Positions 24,994 through 33,740 of a DNA stretch of 64,000 nt are shown piece after piece. Positions within the stretch are counted from its first letter, which is position 1, and each line of letters begins with the position of its first letter. The stretch comes from a methane-oxidizing endosymbiont of Gigantopelta aegis (lineage in GTDB: Bacteria > Pseudomonadota > Gammaproteobacteria > Methylococcales > Methylomonadaceae). The position numbers were made by a program, and so were the translations under genes. The notes under the pieces are model-generated. The model ran no database searches. It worked only from the letters and a program-made list of their open reading frames with translations, and was not told the origin of the DNA. The DNA is taken from the NCBI RefSeq assembly GCF_016097405.1, contig NZ_JAEHGD010000002.1, positions 445,876-509,875 on the forward strand. Direction: 5' to 3'.

Positions 24994-25844
24994 GGGGCTG
25001 TTGCCATTTCACATAGGTAACCATAAAAAGGCGCAAGCCAGAGCGATAGAGCCTTCAAAATTTCGTTTGAGTTTGTCATATCGCGTGGCGATCGCTCTGA
25101 AATGCTTAAGTCTTGCAAACACATTTTCAACGAGATGGCGATATTTGTAGAGACACCAATCCATTTCATCATTTCCCCGAGTTGAATTCTTTTTCTTGGG
25201 ATAACAGGAACAGCCCCTTTGTCTTTAATTTGAAGACGTAATGCTTCACTGTCATAGCCTCTGTCAGCAACTATATAGTCACCTTTTGGGAGCTCTGCAA
25301 CTAATTTCGGTGCTTCTTTACAGTCATGAACTTCGCCGCCTGTCACTGAGAAATGAATAGGAAGACCACAGGCATCAACGGCCATATGAATTTTACTGGT
25401 GTTCCCGGCGACAGATTTCCCTATCGCTGTTTCTTGTTCACAGGCCGCACCACTACTATGCTGATGTGCTTTCACAATACTCCCATCAATAAATTCCCAT
25501 TCCAGGTCTGGATCAACAACCAAGGCGTTAAAAATACCCATCAGTTTTTCTTTACGAGACCAGTCATTGAATCGTTTATATACCGCATTCCAATTACCAA
25601 AAGCCGTGGGTAAATCTCTCCAGGGACAACCTACTCGCAAGCGATAAAAAATACCTTCGACTGTTTTTCGAAGACAAGGTTTGTCATAAATTCCCATTTT
25701 CAACATAATTATCTTCAGTTTCTCCCAAAGTTCATCCGTAAGCATTTGTCGGGGCATAGTTTGCTTGTTTTTGAGTCAAAATAAACAATCTATGTGGCGG
25801 AGTTATTGAATTTCAAGGGGGATTTTCAAAACGGCAACAGCCCC
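24994..25844 (-). mobile_element. IS5-family insertion sequence, copy 1, 851 bp
   Basis: Terminal inverted repeats GGGGCTGTTGCC (24994) and GGCAACAGCCCC (ending 25844), flanked by TA on both sides (24992-24993, 25845-25846). Near-identical to the copy at 56597-57447, which is the same length and orientation. Confidence 0.95.
25009..25757 (-). pseudogene. IS5-family transposase, frameshifted copy
   Basis: Same protein as the intact copy at 56612-57361 (start MPRQMLTDELWEKLKIIMLK) through residue about 190 (ADRGYDSEALRLQIKDKGAV). After PVIPRK the frame is lost: this copy has five T where the other has seven, and four C where the other has three (25177-25195), so residues after that point are out of frame and the catalytic Glu region (VENVFARLKHFR) is replaced by nonsense. 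The net one-base change is not rescued downstream. The element could still be moved in trans by the intact copy. Confidence 0.9.
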
Positions 25845-27011
25845 TAGTATTCTCAATAAAGACGAAAAAACTGTTTTACGTCTGAAACTAGAAGAATTTG
25901 AAACCTTGCCGCATAAACTGACCCTCTATCCTTTAAAAGGCTATGATAAAGCCGCTCGAAAGGTAGCGACATTGCTTGAGCAGGCTTTCAAATTGAAACC
26001 GGTGGAGAATTCTGCAATCTTTTATGCCGCGTTAGCGCAACAGGGACGAATCCCCGGCGACTATCAGTCTGGTTTAAATATAAAGCTAAACCCCAAACAA
26101 TCTGTTGAAGAGGCCTGCCAGCTTATCTTTAAACATTTGCTGAAAAGTCTGAAAGCGAATGAAGCCGGAACCATAGAGGATATCGACAGTGAATTTTTGC
26201 ATGATTTTCGGGTGGCTGTCAGGCGCACACGTGCAGCATTCAGCGTGTTTAAAAAAGTATTGCCTGAGTCCATTGTCCAACAATATGCACCTTTTTTTGC
26301 CTGGCTTGGGCAGGTTACAGGGCCTACGCGTGATCTGGATGTGTATTTGCTCAATTACCAACACTATAAACAGGTTTTGCCACCAACACTGCATGATGAA
26401 CTGACGCCGTTTTATCATTTCTTGAAAAGAAAACAAAAGCAGGCGCAGCAAAAAATGGCCGAACAACTGCAAAGCGACCGCTATAAACAGCAAATCGTCG
26501 CCTGGGAAGAATTTTTGAACTCGGCCAAACTGTTTAAAACGAAAGACTCGGGTGATATTAAAACCCTGGCCGACCAGCGCATTTGGAAAATGTACAAGCG
26601 TTTGCTGAAAGAAGGGAGTCTCATCGATGATGAGTCTCCGGCAGAATCTTTGCATGATTTACGCAAAACCAGTAAAAAACTGCGTTATTTAATGGAATTT
26701 TTTCAGACCTTGTATCCGGAAGACAAAATCAAGCCCTGCATCAGAGCCTTAAAAGATTTCCAGTCAGTTTTAGGGGACTTTCAGGATTATGAAGTACAGG
26801 AAGTCAGCATTAAGCAATTTAGCGATGAAATGCTGGCTGAGGGCGCCGATAGTAACACTATTTTGGCGATGGGCGTTTTGATTCAATATCTCGATACCTT
26901 GAAGGTCGCAGCACGGCGCGATTTTGCCCACCAGTTTGAACGTTTCAAGGGCGCACAAAACCATAAGCATTTTCAAAAACTATTTGCTGGCAAAGGATCA
27001 GGAGATAAAGC

Positions 27012-27764
27012 ATGACGGTTATTGCATGTTACAACATTAAAGGCGGGGTCGGTAAAACAGCAACCGTTGTCAACCTGGCCTATATTGCCGCAAAAAAGCC
27101 GATAAAAACCTTGATCTGGGATTTGGACCCACAAGGCGCAAGCAGTTTTTATTTTCGAATAAAACCTAAAATAAAAGGCGGCAGCAAAGCCGTGATTGCT
27201 GGGGAGCGCGACCTGGATGATTTAATCAAGGCCACCGATTTTGAAAATCTGGATTTGATTCCGGCGGATTTTTCATTTCGTAATCTGGATTTGGTGCTGG
27301 ATGAGGCGAAAAAACCCACTGCGCGACTGAAAAAATTATTAAAGCCCTTGCAACAAGAATATCCGTTGATTTTTTTAGATTGTCCGCCAAATATTTCGCT
27401 CTTGTCGGAAGCCGTTTTTTCAGCCTCGGATGTATTACTATCGCCCATTATTCCAACCACGCTGTCATTACGTACGCTGGATTTGCTAAAGAAACATCTA
27501 AAGGACAATAAGCTCAAACAGCTTCAATTATTGCCTTTTTTCTCGATGGCTGATCGACGCAAAACCATGCATCGAGATATTATGGCAACGTTGCAGGAAA
27601 AACACCCGGATATTTGCCAAAGCATTATCCCTTATGCCAGTGAAGTCGAACGCATGGGCTTAGAGCATAACCCTGTCGGTGAGTTTATGCCTCGCAGCCG
27701 ATCCTATGCGGCGTATGAAGCCTTGTGGGATGAAGTGCAAGAGGCGATAGGGTTGAAGCCTTAA
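27012..27764 (+). CDS. ParA/MinD-like ATPase next to the CYTH-CHAD gene
   Basis: 250 residues, start ATG overlapping the previous stop by four bases. Deviant Walker A KGGVGKTA (residues 10-17, in YNIKGGVGKTATVVNLAYIA), Walker A' region LIWDLDPQGASSFYF and Walker B LIFLDCPPNISLLS are present. No N-terminal DNA-binding domain and no ParB partner gene nearby, which is the pattern of orphan ParA/McdA-type ATPases that space cargo such as carboxysomes or chemotaxis arrays. Context suggests polyphosphate granules as cargo; this is inference. Ends LWDEVQEAIGLKP. Confidence 0.9.
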   Translation: MTVIACYNIKGGVGKTATVVNLAYIAAKKPIKTLIWDLDPQGASSFYFRIKPKIKGGSKAVIAGERDLDDLIKATDFENLDLIPADFSFRNLDLVLDEAKKPTARLKKLLKPLQQEYPLIFLDCPPNISLLSEAVFSASDVLLSPIIPTTLSLRTLDLLKKHLKDNKLKQLQLLPFFSMADRRKTMHRDIMATLQEKHPDICQSIIPYASEVERMGLEHNPVGEFMPRSRSYAAYEALWDEVQEAIGLKP

Positions 27765-27790
27765 AAAACATGGTCTTATGATAACAGGCC

Positions 27791-27827
27791 GCAGGATGGG
27801 GGCGCCGATTGCCGTTCGCCATCCTGC
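27791..27827. terminator. hairpin between converging parA-like and olsF-like genes
   Basis: Perfect 9-bp arms GCAGGATGG (27791-27799) and CCATCCTGC (27819-27827). Located between two converging stop codons. No T-run follows on either strand, so termination is only suggested by position. Confidence 0.5.
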
Positions 27828-27850
27828 TAAACCCTGATGATTCCCTCATA

Positions 27851-29557
27851 TCAGCCAATATAACGCTGGCGTTTTTTCGCGGTAATTTTATCTAGCTCAA
27901 CGAGTACCAGGCTGTCGATACAATCATTGAAATCCGGGTCGATATTGAAATCGATAAAACGACAGCCCTGATCTTCGCATAACTCGACATATTGTTTGTA
28001 CAAGGTGGGTACCTTGACACCGAGTTTTTTTAGCTCCCGATTCAAGACCTTAAAACTGGTTTTATAGTCATGACAAAACTCAGCTTCAGCAAATTGCCGG
28101 GATGTGTCTGATGGCACAAATGGCTGTCGTGCCTGGGCTAATTTTTGCTCGCTGCCGAATTGATGCTGATAAAAGCTGACAATGGCTTCTTTGGCCGGTT
28201 CAGGATAAGCATTGCTGAGACTGACCGGGCCGAAAAGATATTTTATATCGGGTTTGTCGCGTAAATAGGCACCAATGCCATACCATAAATAATCCAGACT
28301 GCGCTGACCCCAATACCGCGGCTGCACAAAACTGCGACCGAGTTCGATGCTGTAAGGCAACAAGGCCCGGAACGATGCGGAAAAATCAAACAGGGTATAG
28401 CTGTAAAAACCACTGACGCCATGTTGTTCCATGATCTGCCGGCCTTCGCCGATACGGTATGCCCCGACAATTTCCAGATCGGTATCATCCCATAACACCA
28501 GATGCTGGTAATACACATCGTAGGCATCCATATCCTGCGCTTGTCCCGTACCTTCTTCCACACAGCGAAAAGTCAGTTCCCGCAAGCGAGCGATTTCCTG
28601 CATCACCGGACAATCATCTTTATACTGATACAGGAAGATTTTTTTGTTATCGCGAGTTTCGCCCAGCAGACGAGATTGATACAAGGCTTTTTTAATCGCT
28701 TTGGTATTGGCCGGATGGGCGACAGTTTCGATGGTTTCAAACAGCGGTTTGGCTTTTTTCTTGCCCAGGTTGATGACGTGTTTACGAAATTTCTGACACA
28801 GTTCCTTATCGGCCAGCGGGCTTTTTGCGAATGCCTGATACGGAATGGGTGCGCCGACTTTAAAGACGATTTCTTGCGCGTTTTTGTTGAACATTTCATG
28901 CGTCAGAAGTAGGGTTCCCATCGGCTTGTAAAGCATGGACGTTAGATAAAACACAGCCGAATTGCTGGCTTTGATATGGATCGGCAAAATGGGGCACTGC
29001 GTTTTTCGTGCAACCTTCAGAAAGCCTTTTTGCCACTTGCCATCACGCACCCCTTTAGGTGTGATGCGGGAGACTTCGCCCGCTGGAAAAAAAATCAATG
29101 CTTCTTCATTTTCCAGCGCTTCCATCATCCGCTGATACGCTTTTTTGTGAGATTTTTTGGAGGATAATACATCGACCGGCAGAAAAACCGACTGCAACGG
29201 CTCCATATGCATTAACACACGGTTGACCACAATTCGTACATCCGGCCGCACCGAGTGAATCAATTTGACCAGCGCCAGGCCGTCCAGCGTACCGATTGGA
29301 TGATTAGCGACAATCAACAGCCGACCTTCGGCGGGAATATGGCGATAGGATTCGGCGCTGACCTGATAGCTGAATTGAAAATGACGCAGTAAGTTATCCA
29401 AAAAAGCAAAGCCTTTAAGATGTTGATGCTTTTGAATAAATCGATTGAAATCATCTTCATGTAGAAGTTTTTTTAACAGCTTGTGAACGGCCTTGTTGTG
29501 TTTGCCAATCTTTAGTTCAGGATAGGTGTCTTGCAATATTTTTTGGGTATCAATCAT
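27851..29557 (-). CDS. olsF: OlsF-like bifunctional acyltransferase (probable ornithine-lipid synthase)
   Basis: 568 residues from the ATG at 29555-29557; a TTG at 29599 would add 14. The N-terminal half is a PlsC-type acyltransferase (VANHPIGTLDGLALVKLIHS; FPAGEVSRITPKGVRDGKWQ), the C-terminal half a GNAT-type N-acyltransferase of the OlsB kind (VYYQHLVLWDDTDLEIVGAY; CRFIDFNIDPDFNDCIDSLV). OlsF enzymes acylate ornithine twice to make ornithine lipids without phosphorus, which many bacteria use when phosphate is short. No Pho box is seen upstream; the gene follows two hydrolase genes on the same strand. Substrate amino acid is inferred from architecture. Confidence 0.78.
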   Translation of the reverse strand: MIDTQKILQDTYPELKIGKHNKAVHKLLKKLLHEDDFNRFIQKHQHLKGFAFLDNLLRHFQFSYQVSAESYRHIPAEGRLLIVANHPIGTLDGLALVKLIHSVRPDVRIVVNRVLMHMEPLQSVFLPVDVLSSKKSHKKAYQRMMEALENEEALIFFPAGEVSRITPKGVRDGKWQKGFLKVARKTQCPILPIHIKASNSAVFYLTSMLYKPMGTLLLTHEMFNKNAQEIVFKVGAPIPYQAFAKSPLADKELCQKFRKHVINLGKKKAKPLFETIETVAHPANTKAIKKALYQSRLLGETRDNKKIFLYQYKDDCPVMQEIARLRELTFRCVEEGTGQAQDMDAYDVYYQHLVLWDDTDLEIVGAYRIGEGRQIMEQHGVSGFYSYTLFDFSASFRALLPYSIELGRSFVQPRYWGQRSLDYLWYGIGAYLRDKPDIKYLFGPVSLSNAYPEPAKEAIVSFYQHQFGSEQKLAQARQPFVPSDTSRQFAEAEFCHDYKTSFKVLNRELKKLGVKVPTLYKQYVELCEDQGCRFIDFNIDPDFNDCIDSLVLVELDKITAKKRQRYIG

Positions 29558-29626
29558 GGTTTTATTCAATAAAGGTGTTTGTTTAGAGTAACCGCTCAAT
29601 ATGTCAGGCGTATGTCGGGATTAAAA

Positions 29627-30376
29627 CTAGCGATGTTGCCAGTTCCGAATGGTTTCGGTGAGCCAGGTTGGGTCATCCAGTGGTAAGTCGTGGCCAGCTG
29701 CCGGGTGTTGACGATAATCGGTGTGCCAGTGATGCTGCAACGCCAGGCTGCAACGATAGTCCACCAAGCGGTCGGCTCGGCTGCAGACGACCAGAATGGG
29801 GGGCGCGGGTTTTTGTTTGCCGATTTTGAAACGGGCCGCTGCATGCAGTTGATTCAAGGCATTGGCACGCGAAACTGGACATTGATGTTGCCATTGTCGC
29901 CACTGCCGCAATATATCAGGCGCGTTTTGTTTTAAATTAGCCGTGAGTTTCAGAATGCTGTGTTCGCGCGCATCTGGTTTTTGCAGCAATAGTTTGAATA
30001 TGGCCGGATAGACTTGCCAACGCAAGCGTTGATAAAACGGTGCTAATGGACGTGCGCTGGTATTGATCAGCACGGCTGATTGGATTTCTTTCGGATAACG
30101 CTGCATCCAGTCAATTGCAATCATGCCGCCCATCGAAATAGCGATTAAATGAATATTTGCAGGATAGCTGACTTGCTTGCGCAGTGCATCGGTCATCGCT
30201 GCAATGCTGCGCGGGCTGGATTGCTTAAACAGCCGTCCATTGCCTGGAATATCGGGGGTCAACACCGGCATATCGGGGAAAGTCCTGCGTAATTCATCAG
30301 TAAAATCGCCCCAATGGCGTGATTCTCTTATCAGCCCTCGAATCAGAACAAAACAGCCTTGCGTCTTATTTTTCAT
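29627..30376 (-). CDS. alpha/beta hydrolase
   Basis: 249 residues from ATG 30374-30376; a GTG at 30412 gives an N-terminal extension inside the upstream gene and is less likely. Fold markers: FVLIRGLIRESRHWGDF with the oxyanion loop, the nucleophile elbow AISMGG (Ser near residue 92), RADRLVDY with the acidic residue and AAGHDLPLDD with the catalytic His. Overlaps the M14 peptidase stop by 11 bases. The esterase or lipase substrate is unknown; the company of an acyltransferase hints at lipid or small-ester chemistry. Confidence 0.85.
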   Translation of the reverse strand: MKNKTQGCFVLIRGLIRESRHWGDFTDELRRTFPDMPVLTPDIPGNGRLFKQSSPRSIAAMTDALRKQVSYPANIHLIAISMGGMIAIDWMQRYPKEIQSAVLINTSARPLAPFYQRLRWQVYPAIFKLLLQKPDAREHSILKLTANLKQNAPDILRQWRQWQHQCPVSRANALNQLHAAARFKIGKQKPAPPILVVCSRADRLVDYRCSLALQHHWHTDYRQHPAAGHDLPLDDPTWLTETIRNWQHR

Positions 30377-31385
30377 ACCACAGCGCCATCGCTTGTTGAT
30401 ACATGGATTCACGTTCCCCTTGTTCTAGCCAATGCTGCCAGGATGCGGTGGCATGGATTAAAAAATCCATCAGCACCAGATGACCGCGTAAAACCCGGTT
30501 GACCCGATGAGGTTTGGTGGGATGGTATAAGCCCTGTATTTTGCAAAGTTGCAGTGGGTTTTTGCGAATCCATCGCCAGGATCCCATTTCCAACGTCAGT
30601 GGCAAAAAAATCCCGCTGCTATTTAAAGACTGCAAATAAAGGTAATCCCATAAATCGCCATGAGTCAGATAATGTTGAGACTGAGGTTCAAAGCGATAAT
30701 TCTGGTATGGATAGGTTTGCTGAAACAGTTGGCGCAAATAAAAGATTTCACCTAAATGCCGAATCGGTTGCAGGCGGCTTTTTGCCCAAGGAAACCAGAT
30801 ATGATTATGAAAACCAAACCCCGAGTGACAATCTAATACAACACTGAACGGATTAGGAATTAATTCCTGTAAGACAAAGTCGCTCAAAGCCTGCGCTTCT
30901 TTTTGCATTGGCTGATTTTCTTCACCTCGATACCAGGGGAGCAGCGGTGACAGGCGATGGCCACCGGCTAGACAGACCGTTTTTTCATCACTGTCAATCG
31001 GCGCATTGCGCATTAAATCAATGCCTTGGCTATTCGAACGGGTATGTCGCAACATACCGACAGGGTTGACTAGTGGAATAAAATGAATATTCAATAATTG
31101 CAACACATCGGTCAGCGGTCTGTCCCATTTCAAACGTTCCAGAATGGTTTCCAGAAAGGCCAATACCACTTGCGTGCCGATACGCTCTAAGCCATGAATG
31201 CCACCCACAAAGGTAATACTTGGTAATGTCTTGTCTGGATTGCCGAGGCTTATTGCGTAAACAGGCCACGATGCATTTTCATCATCGATGCTGCATAAAA
31301 TCCGAGAAGATAATTGAGGATGGGATGATTGTTGTATTAGCGTTTGCAGACGGTGTAATTCTGGTAAGGCGTTAGAATGCAACAC
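30366..31385 (-). CDS. M14-family zinc carboxypeptidase-like protein
   Basis: 339 residues from a GTG at 31383-31385, the only start that keeps the full N-terminus. Zinc ligands are visible: HGLE in ITFVGGIHGLERIGTQVVLA and the later His in VVLDCHSGFGFHNHIWFP; a candidate catalytic Glu is in PLTLEMGSWRW. Members of this branch cleave peptides or amide bonds in murein fragments or modified proteins; nothing shows which. No signal peptide, so probably cytoplasmic. First gene of a three-gene minus-strand run with the hydrolase and OlsF-like genes. Confidence 0.85.
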   Translation of the reverse strand: MLHSNALPELHRLQTLIQQSSHPQLSSRILCSIDDENASWPVYAISLGNPDKTLPSITFVGGIHGLERIGTQVVLAFLETILERLKWDRPLTDVLQLLNIHFIPLVNPVGMLRHTRSNSQGIDLMRNAPIDSDEKTVCLAGGHRLSPLLPWYRGEENQPMQKEAQALSDFVLQELIPNPFSVVLDCHSGFGFHNHIWFPWAKSRLQPIRHLGEIFYLRQLFQQTYPYQNYRFEPQSQHYLTHGDLWDYLYLQSLNSSGIFLPLTLEMGSWRWIRKNPLQLCKIQGLYHPTKPHRVNRVLRGHLVLMDFLIHATASWQHWLEQGERESMYQQAMALWYEK

Positions 31386-31562
31386 AATATCTATATCAAC
31401 CTAAAATAATAATGCTGACTTACGTTACCAAGGCAAGATGACAAGCGTGTGACAGAAAACTAAAACGGTGTAGGATTCTTAATGGCAAGCCTGTGTTAAA
31501 TCAGTGTATAGTGAGCCAGCAATTTTAAAAAGACATCTATTACAAAACAAATGGAGAGAATA

Positions 31563-31793
31563 ATGGCATTGAGTCAGGAAATCATTGATGAAATAAATTT
31601 GTTGGCTTTGTTTAACCTGGAGTCCATCCAGGAAGGCATCAAGGTACATACCCAGACGAATCCACAAGCGGCGGCGGCTGCCGAACGCTTGTTTAAAAAA
31701 GGCATTGTGACCCAGCAGGATGGAGGTTATTTGACCGACTTAGGTATTGAATCTGCAGAACATTTACAACGCTTGTTGTTGGTTCTTCAATAG
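31563..31793 (+). CDS. TIGR02647-family small protein, putative DNA-binding
   Basis: 76 residues from the ATG at 31563; the ATG 12 bases earlier is part of the GGAGAG ribosome site. The pattern LLALFNLESIQEGIKVHTQT, KKGIVTQQDGGYLTDLGIES is the signature of the short TIGR02647 family, which has a winged-helix-like profile and no known job. Its 5' gap and lack of partners on the strand suggest it is transcribed alone. Confidence 0.8.
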   Translation: MALSQEIIDEINLLALFNLESIQEGIKVHTQTNPQAAAAAERLFKKGIVTQQDGGYLTDLGIESAEHLQRLLLVLQ

Positions 31794-31882
31794 TGCCAGG
31801 CATTGGGTGAGATAATCATGCAATAAATCACAGATTCTCTTGCGTTGACGAACATTCGCAAGGAACTTAGCATGGTACCGAC

Positions 31883-32596
31883 ATGAAACGACATTTTTTA
31901 TTTGATTTGTATCAAACGCCGCGGGGGAAATTGCTCCAGACCATGGAGGGACAATATTTACAGCGGGCGATCACGGTCAGTTGCAAACAATGGATTTTGC
32001 AGGTAGGGGGGCTGGATTGGGAACAGGAATTTATCGATTGTGATTTATACCGACAATTTGTGATTCTAGACCGCGAGCATAAAGGCTGTTCATCGGCGTT
32101 GTTAATACAAGGACGCGCCTACGCCTTACCCATGCAAACGGCATCGATGGATTTGATTATTTTGCCCCATTTATTAGAATTTGATGCCCATCGTTTTTAT
32201 ACGCTGCGAGAAATTGAACGCGTATTAAAACCGGGTGGCGAGCTGGTGGTGCTGAATTTTAACCCGTTGAGTTTGTCGGTGCGCTATCAATATTTACTGG
32301 ACATCAGGCTAGCTGACTCCTGGTTGAGTCATTTTATTAGTCGTCGGCGCATGCTGGATTGGCTTAAATTGATGAATTTTGAGATGCTCAATCATGTCGA
32401 GTTCAATGTCGATACTTTTACGGTGACGCCGGGTGAGTTTAAATGGGGGATTAAACCGTTGACCGCTATGGCTTATGGCTTAAAAGCGGTCAAACGGACC
32501 TATAAATTGATTCCGGTGGGTAAAATCAAAAAGGCCAATGCACGTTTTGTTCCAGCGGCAAGACAAGGCATGGAGCAACGAAAAGATTTATCATGA
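31883..32596 (+). CDS. yafS: YafS-like class I SAM-dependent methyltransferase
   Basis: 237 residues. Methyltransferase features are weak at the N-terminus but clear in the middle ([40 protein letters not shown]). In E. coli yafS also lies beside rnhA; here it overlaps rnhA by four bases, so the pair is conserved in order. Substrate unknown. The ATG at 31883 is preceded only by a weak ribosome site. Confidence 0.8.
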   Translation: MKRHFLFDLYQTPRGKLLQTMEGQYLQRAITVSCKQWILQVGGLDWEQEFIDCDLYRQFVILDREHKGCSSALLIQGRAYALPMQTASMDLIILPHLLEFDAHRFYTLREIERVLKPGGELVVLNFNPLSLSVRYQYLLDIRLADSWLSHFISRRRMLDWLKLMNFEMLNHVEFNVDTFTVTPGEFKWGIKPLTAMAYGLKAVKRTYKLIPVGKIKKANARFVPAARQGMEQRKDLS

Positions 32597-33042
32597 CAGA
32601 CCAAGACATTGTGACGATTTACACTGATGGTGCCTGTAAGGGCAATCCTGGCCCTGGTGGATGGGGAGTCTATTTTTCCTATAAAAACAAACAGAAAAGT
32701 TTGCACGGCGGTGAAGCGGAAACCACCAATAACCGCATGGAACTGATGGCGGCGATTCAGGCATTAGAAACGCTGAAACGGCCTTGTCGGGTAAAGCTTT
32801 ACACCGATTCCAAATATGTCTTGCAAGGCATTACCGAATGGATGGAAAACTGGAAAAAACGCGGCTGGAAAACGGCAGCTAAAAAACCGGTTAAAAATGA
32901 AGATTTATGGCGTAGGCTTGACCAAGCCTTACAACGGCACCAGGTGGAATGGCAATGGGTGCGTGGCCATACCGGCGACGCCGGCAATGAAAAAGCCGAT
33001 CAATTAGCCAATAAAGGTGTTGAGGAATTTTTGACTCGTTGA
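32593..33042 (+). CDS. rnhA: ribonuclease HI
   Basis: 149 residues. Cuts RNA in RNA-DNA hybrids (R-loops, primers). The catalytic acidic residues are in place: Asp in [17 protein letters not shown], Glu in [13 protein letters not shown], Asp in LYTDSKYV and Asp in [12 protein letters not shown]; the His flap is [10 protein letters not shown]. Start overlaps the previous stop (ATGA). Full length for the family. Confidence 0.97.
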   Translation: MTDQDIVTIYTDGACKGNPGPGGWGVYFSYKNKQKSLHGGEAETTNNRMELMAAIQALETLKRPCRVKLYTDSKYVLQGITEWMENWKKRGWKTAAKKPVKNEDLWRRLDQALQRHQVEWQWVRGHTGDAGNEKADQLANKGVEEFLTR

Positions 33043-33048
33043 TCAGGC

Positions 33049-33084
33049 TGCGTTGGGTTACGCTACGCTAACCCAACCTACGCA
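33049..33084. repeat. REP-like palindrome after rnhA
   Basis: TTGGGTTA (33053-33060) and TAACCCAA (33069-33076) around CGCTACGC, with flanking TGCG/CGCA. Intergenic, no gene overlap. This resembles the GTAGGTTGGGTTAGCGTAGC repeats seen in many gammaproteobacteria; other copies cannot be counted here, though a related piece (GTCGGGTTAGGCGTTAGC) occurs near 39609. Confidence 0.6.
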
Positions 33085-33127
33085 TTGGTTCAGGTGAAAA
33101 AATAATAACACAAAGAGGAGAACAACT

Positions 33128-33400
33128 ATGCTGAGTTCAATCGTTGCGGCGGCTTTTGCCGTCTGGTATTACTTTACCGCCCAAAAAACCGGCCGGGATC
33201 CTGTCAACTGGGCAATTGTCGGGTTGGTGATTTATTTTATCGTTGCCTTGTCCTGGACCTGGTTTGTGACGCCAAGTCTGAAAGACGCTGCAATACACAG
33301 CCAAAGCAAGTTGTTAATGTATATTACTCGTTATGGTTTTATTGTCGTCGCATCGGTTTGTGCCGTGTTCTACAATCTCAAATTTGCCGGTAAAAAATAG
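33128..33400 (+). CDS. small membrane protein of unknown function
   Basis: 90 residues with three hydrophobic segments (residues 2-18, 28-50, 66-84). Good AGAGGAGAA ribosome site before the ATG. No motif recognised. Followed ten bases later by the GIY-YIG gene, so they may share a transcript. A function cannot be proposed. Confidence 0.7.
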   Translation: MLSSIVAAAFAVWYYFTAQKTGRDPVNWAIVGLVIYFIVALSWTWFVTPSLKDAAIHSQSKLLMYITRYGFIVVASVCAVFYNLKFAGKK

Positions 33401-33412
33401 GACTAAACCGTG

Positions 33413-33697
33413 ATGGAATGGTCGGTGTATATGATTTTATGCAGCGATGGCACGCTTTACACCGGCATAAGTAACAATGTGGCCCGGCGTTTCAAACAAC
33501 ACCAAAACGGCCAGGGGGCAAAATATTTTCGTGGCAGAAAGCCTGAGAAAATTGTTTATCAAGAATCCGGCCTGGATCGGGCGGCGGCGCTTAAACGTGA
33601 AAGTGCGATAAAAAAACTGGATCGCAGAGGGAAATGGCGTTTATTGAAACAAGCAGAGGAAAGTCATTTTCTTGCAGGCAAAAAAGAGCCGGCATAA
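33413..33697 (+). CDS. GIY-YIG superfamily protein (YhbQ/UPF0213 type)
   Basis: 94 residues from ATG 33413 (GTG at 33410 is an alternative). Family pattern: WSVYMILCSDGTLYTGISNN with the GIY-YIG equivalent (VYM...YTG), then ARRFKQHQNGQGAKYFRGRK and ALKRESAIKKLDRRGKWRL. YhbQ-type proteins are small single-domain members with reported DNA-binding or weak nuclease activity. Its last codons form part of the terminator of the converging porin gene. Confidence 0.88.
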   Translation: MEWSVYMILCSDGTLYTGISNNVARRFKQHQNGQGAKYFRGRKPEKIVYQESGLDRAAALKRESAIKKLDRRGKWRLLKQAEESHFLAGKKEPA

Positions 33698-33706
33698 CGC
33701 CGGCTC
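33680..33706 (-). terminator. rho-independent terminator of the porin gene
   Basis: On the minus strand: GAGCCGGCGTTATGCCGGCTC (33686-33706; arms of eight pairs) followed by six T. It lies 35 bases past the porin stop and overlaps the last codons of the converging GIY-YIG gene. Confidence 0.88.
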
Positions 33707-33740
33707 CCAAGACCTTGGAGAAGTCTTTATCGGTCAGGCT

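Larger units (their letters stand above)
24621..27015 (+). pseudogene. CYTH-CHAD protein gene interrupted by an IS5-family element
   Basis: The 5' part (24621-24993) encodes a CYTH-like N-terminal domain (LPANLSAKKFFSRLGKNLN onward) and the 3' part (25847-27015) the rest plus a CHAD helical-bundle domain (FLHDFRVAVRRTRAAFSVFK; SLHDLRKTSKKLRYLMEFFQ), the His/Arg/Lys-rich repeats that bind polyphosphate. Removing the element and one TA duplication joins TGG ATT AGT ATT in frame, giving about 513 residues. CYTH domains are triphosphate tunnel enzymes; CHAD proteins bind polyphosphate granules. The stop codon overlaps the ParA-like start by four bases. A CHAD-only fragment might be made from an internal start. 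Confidence 0.92.

Noticed and set aside
26086-26655. 189-codon minus-strand frame
   Set aside because: Antisense to the CHAD domain; no family pattern.
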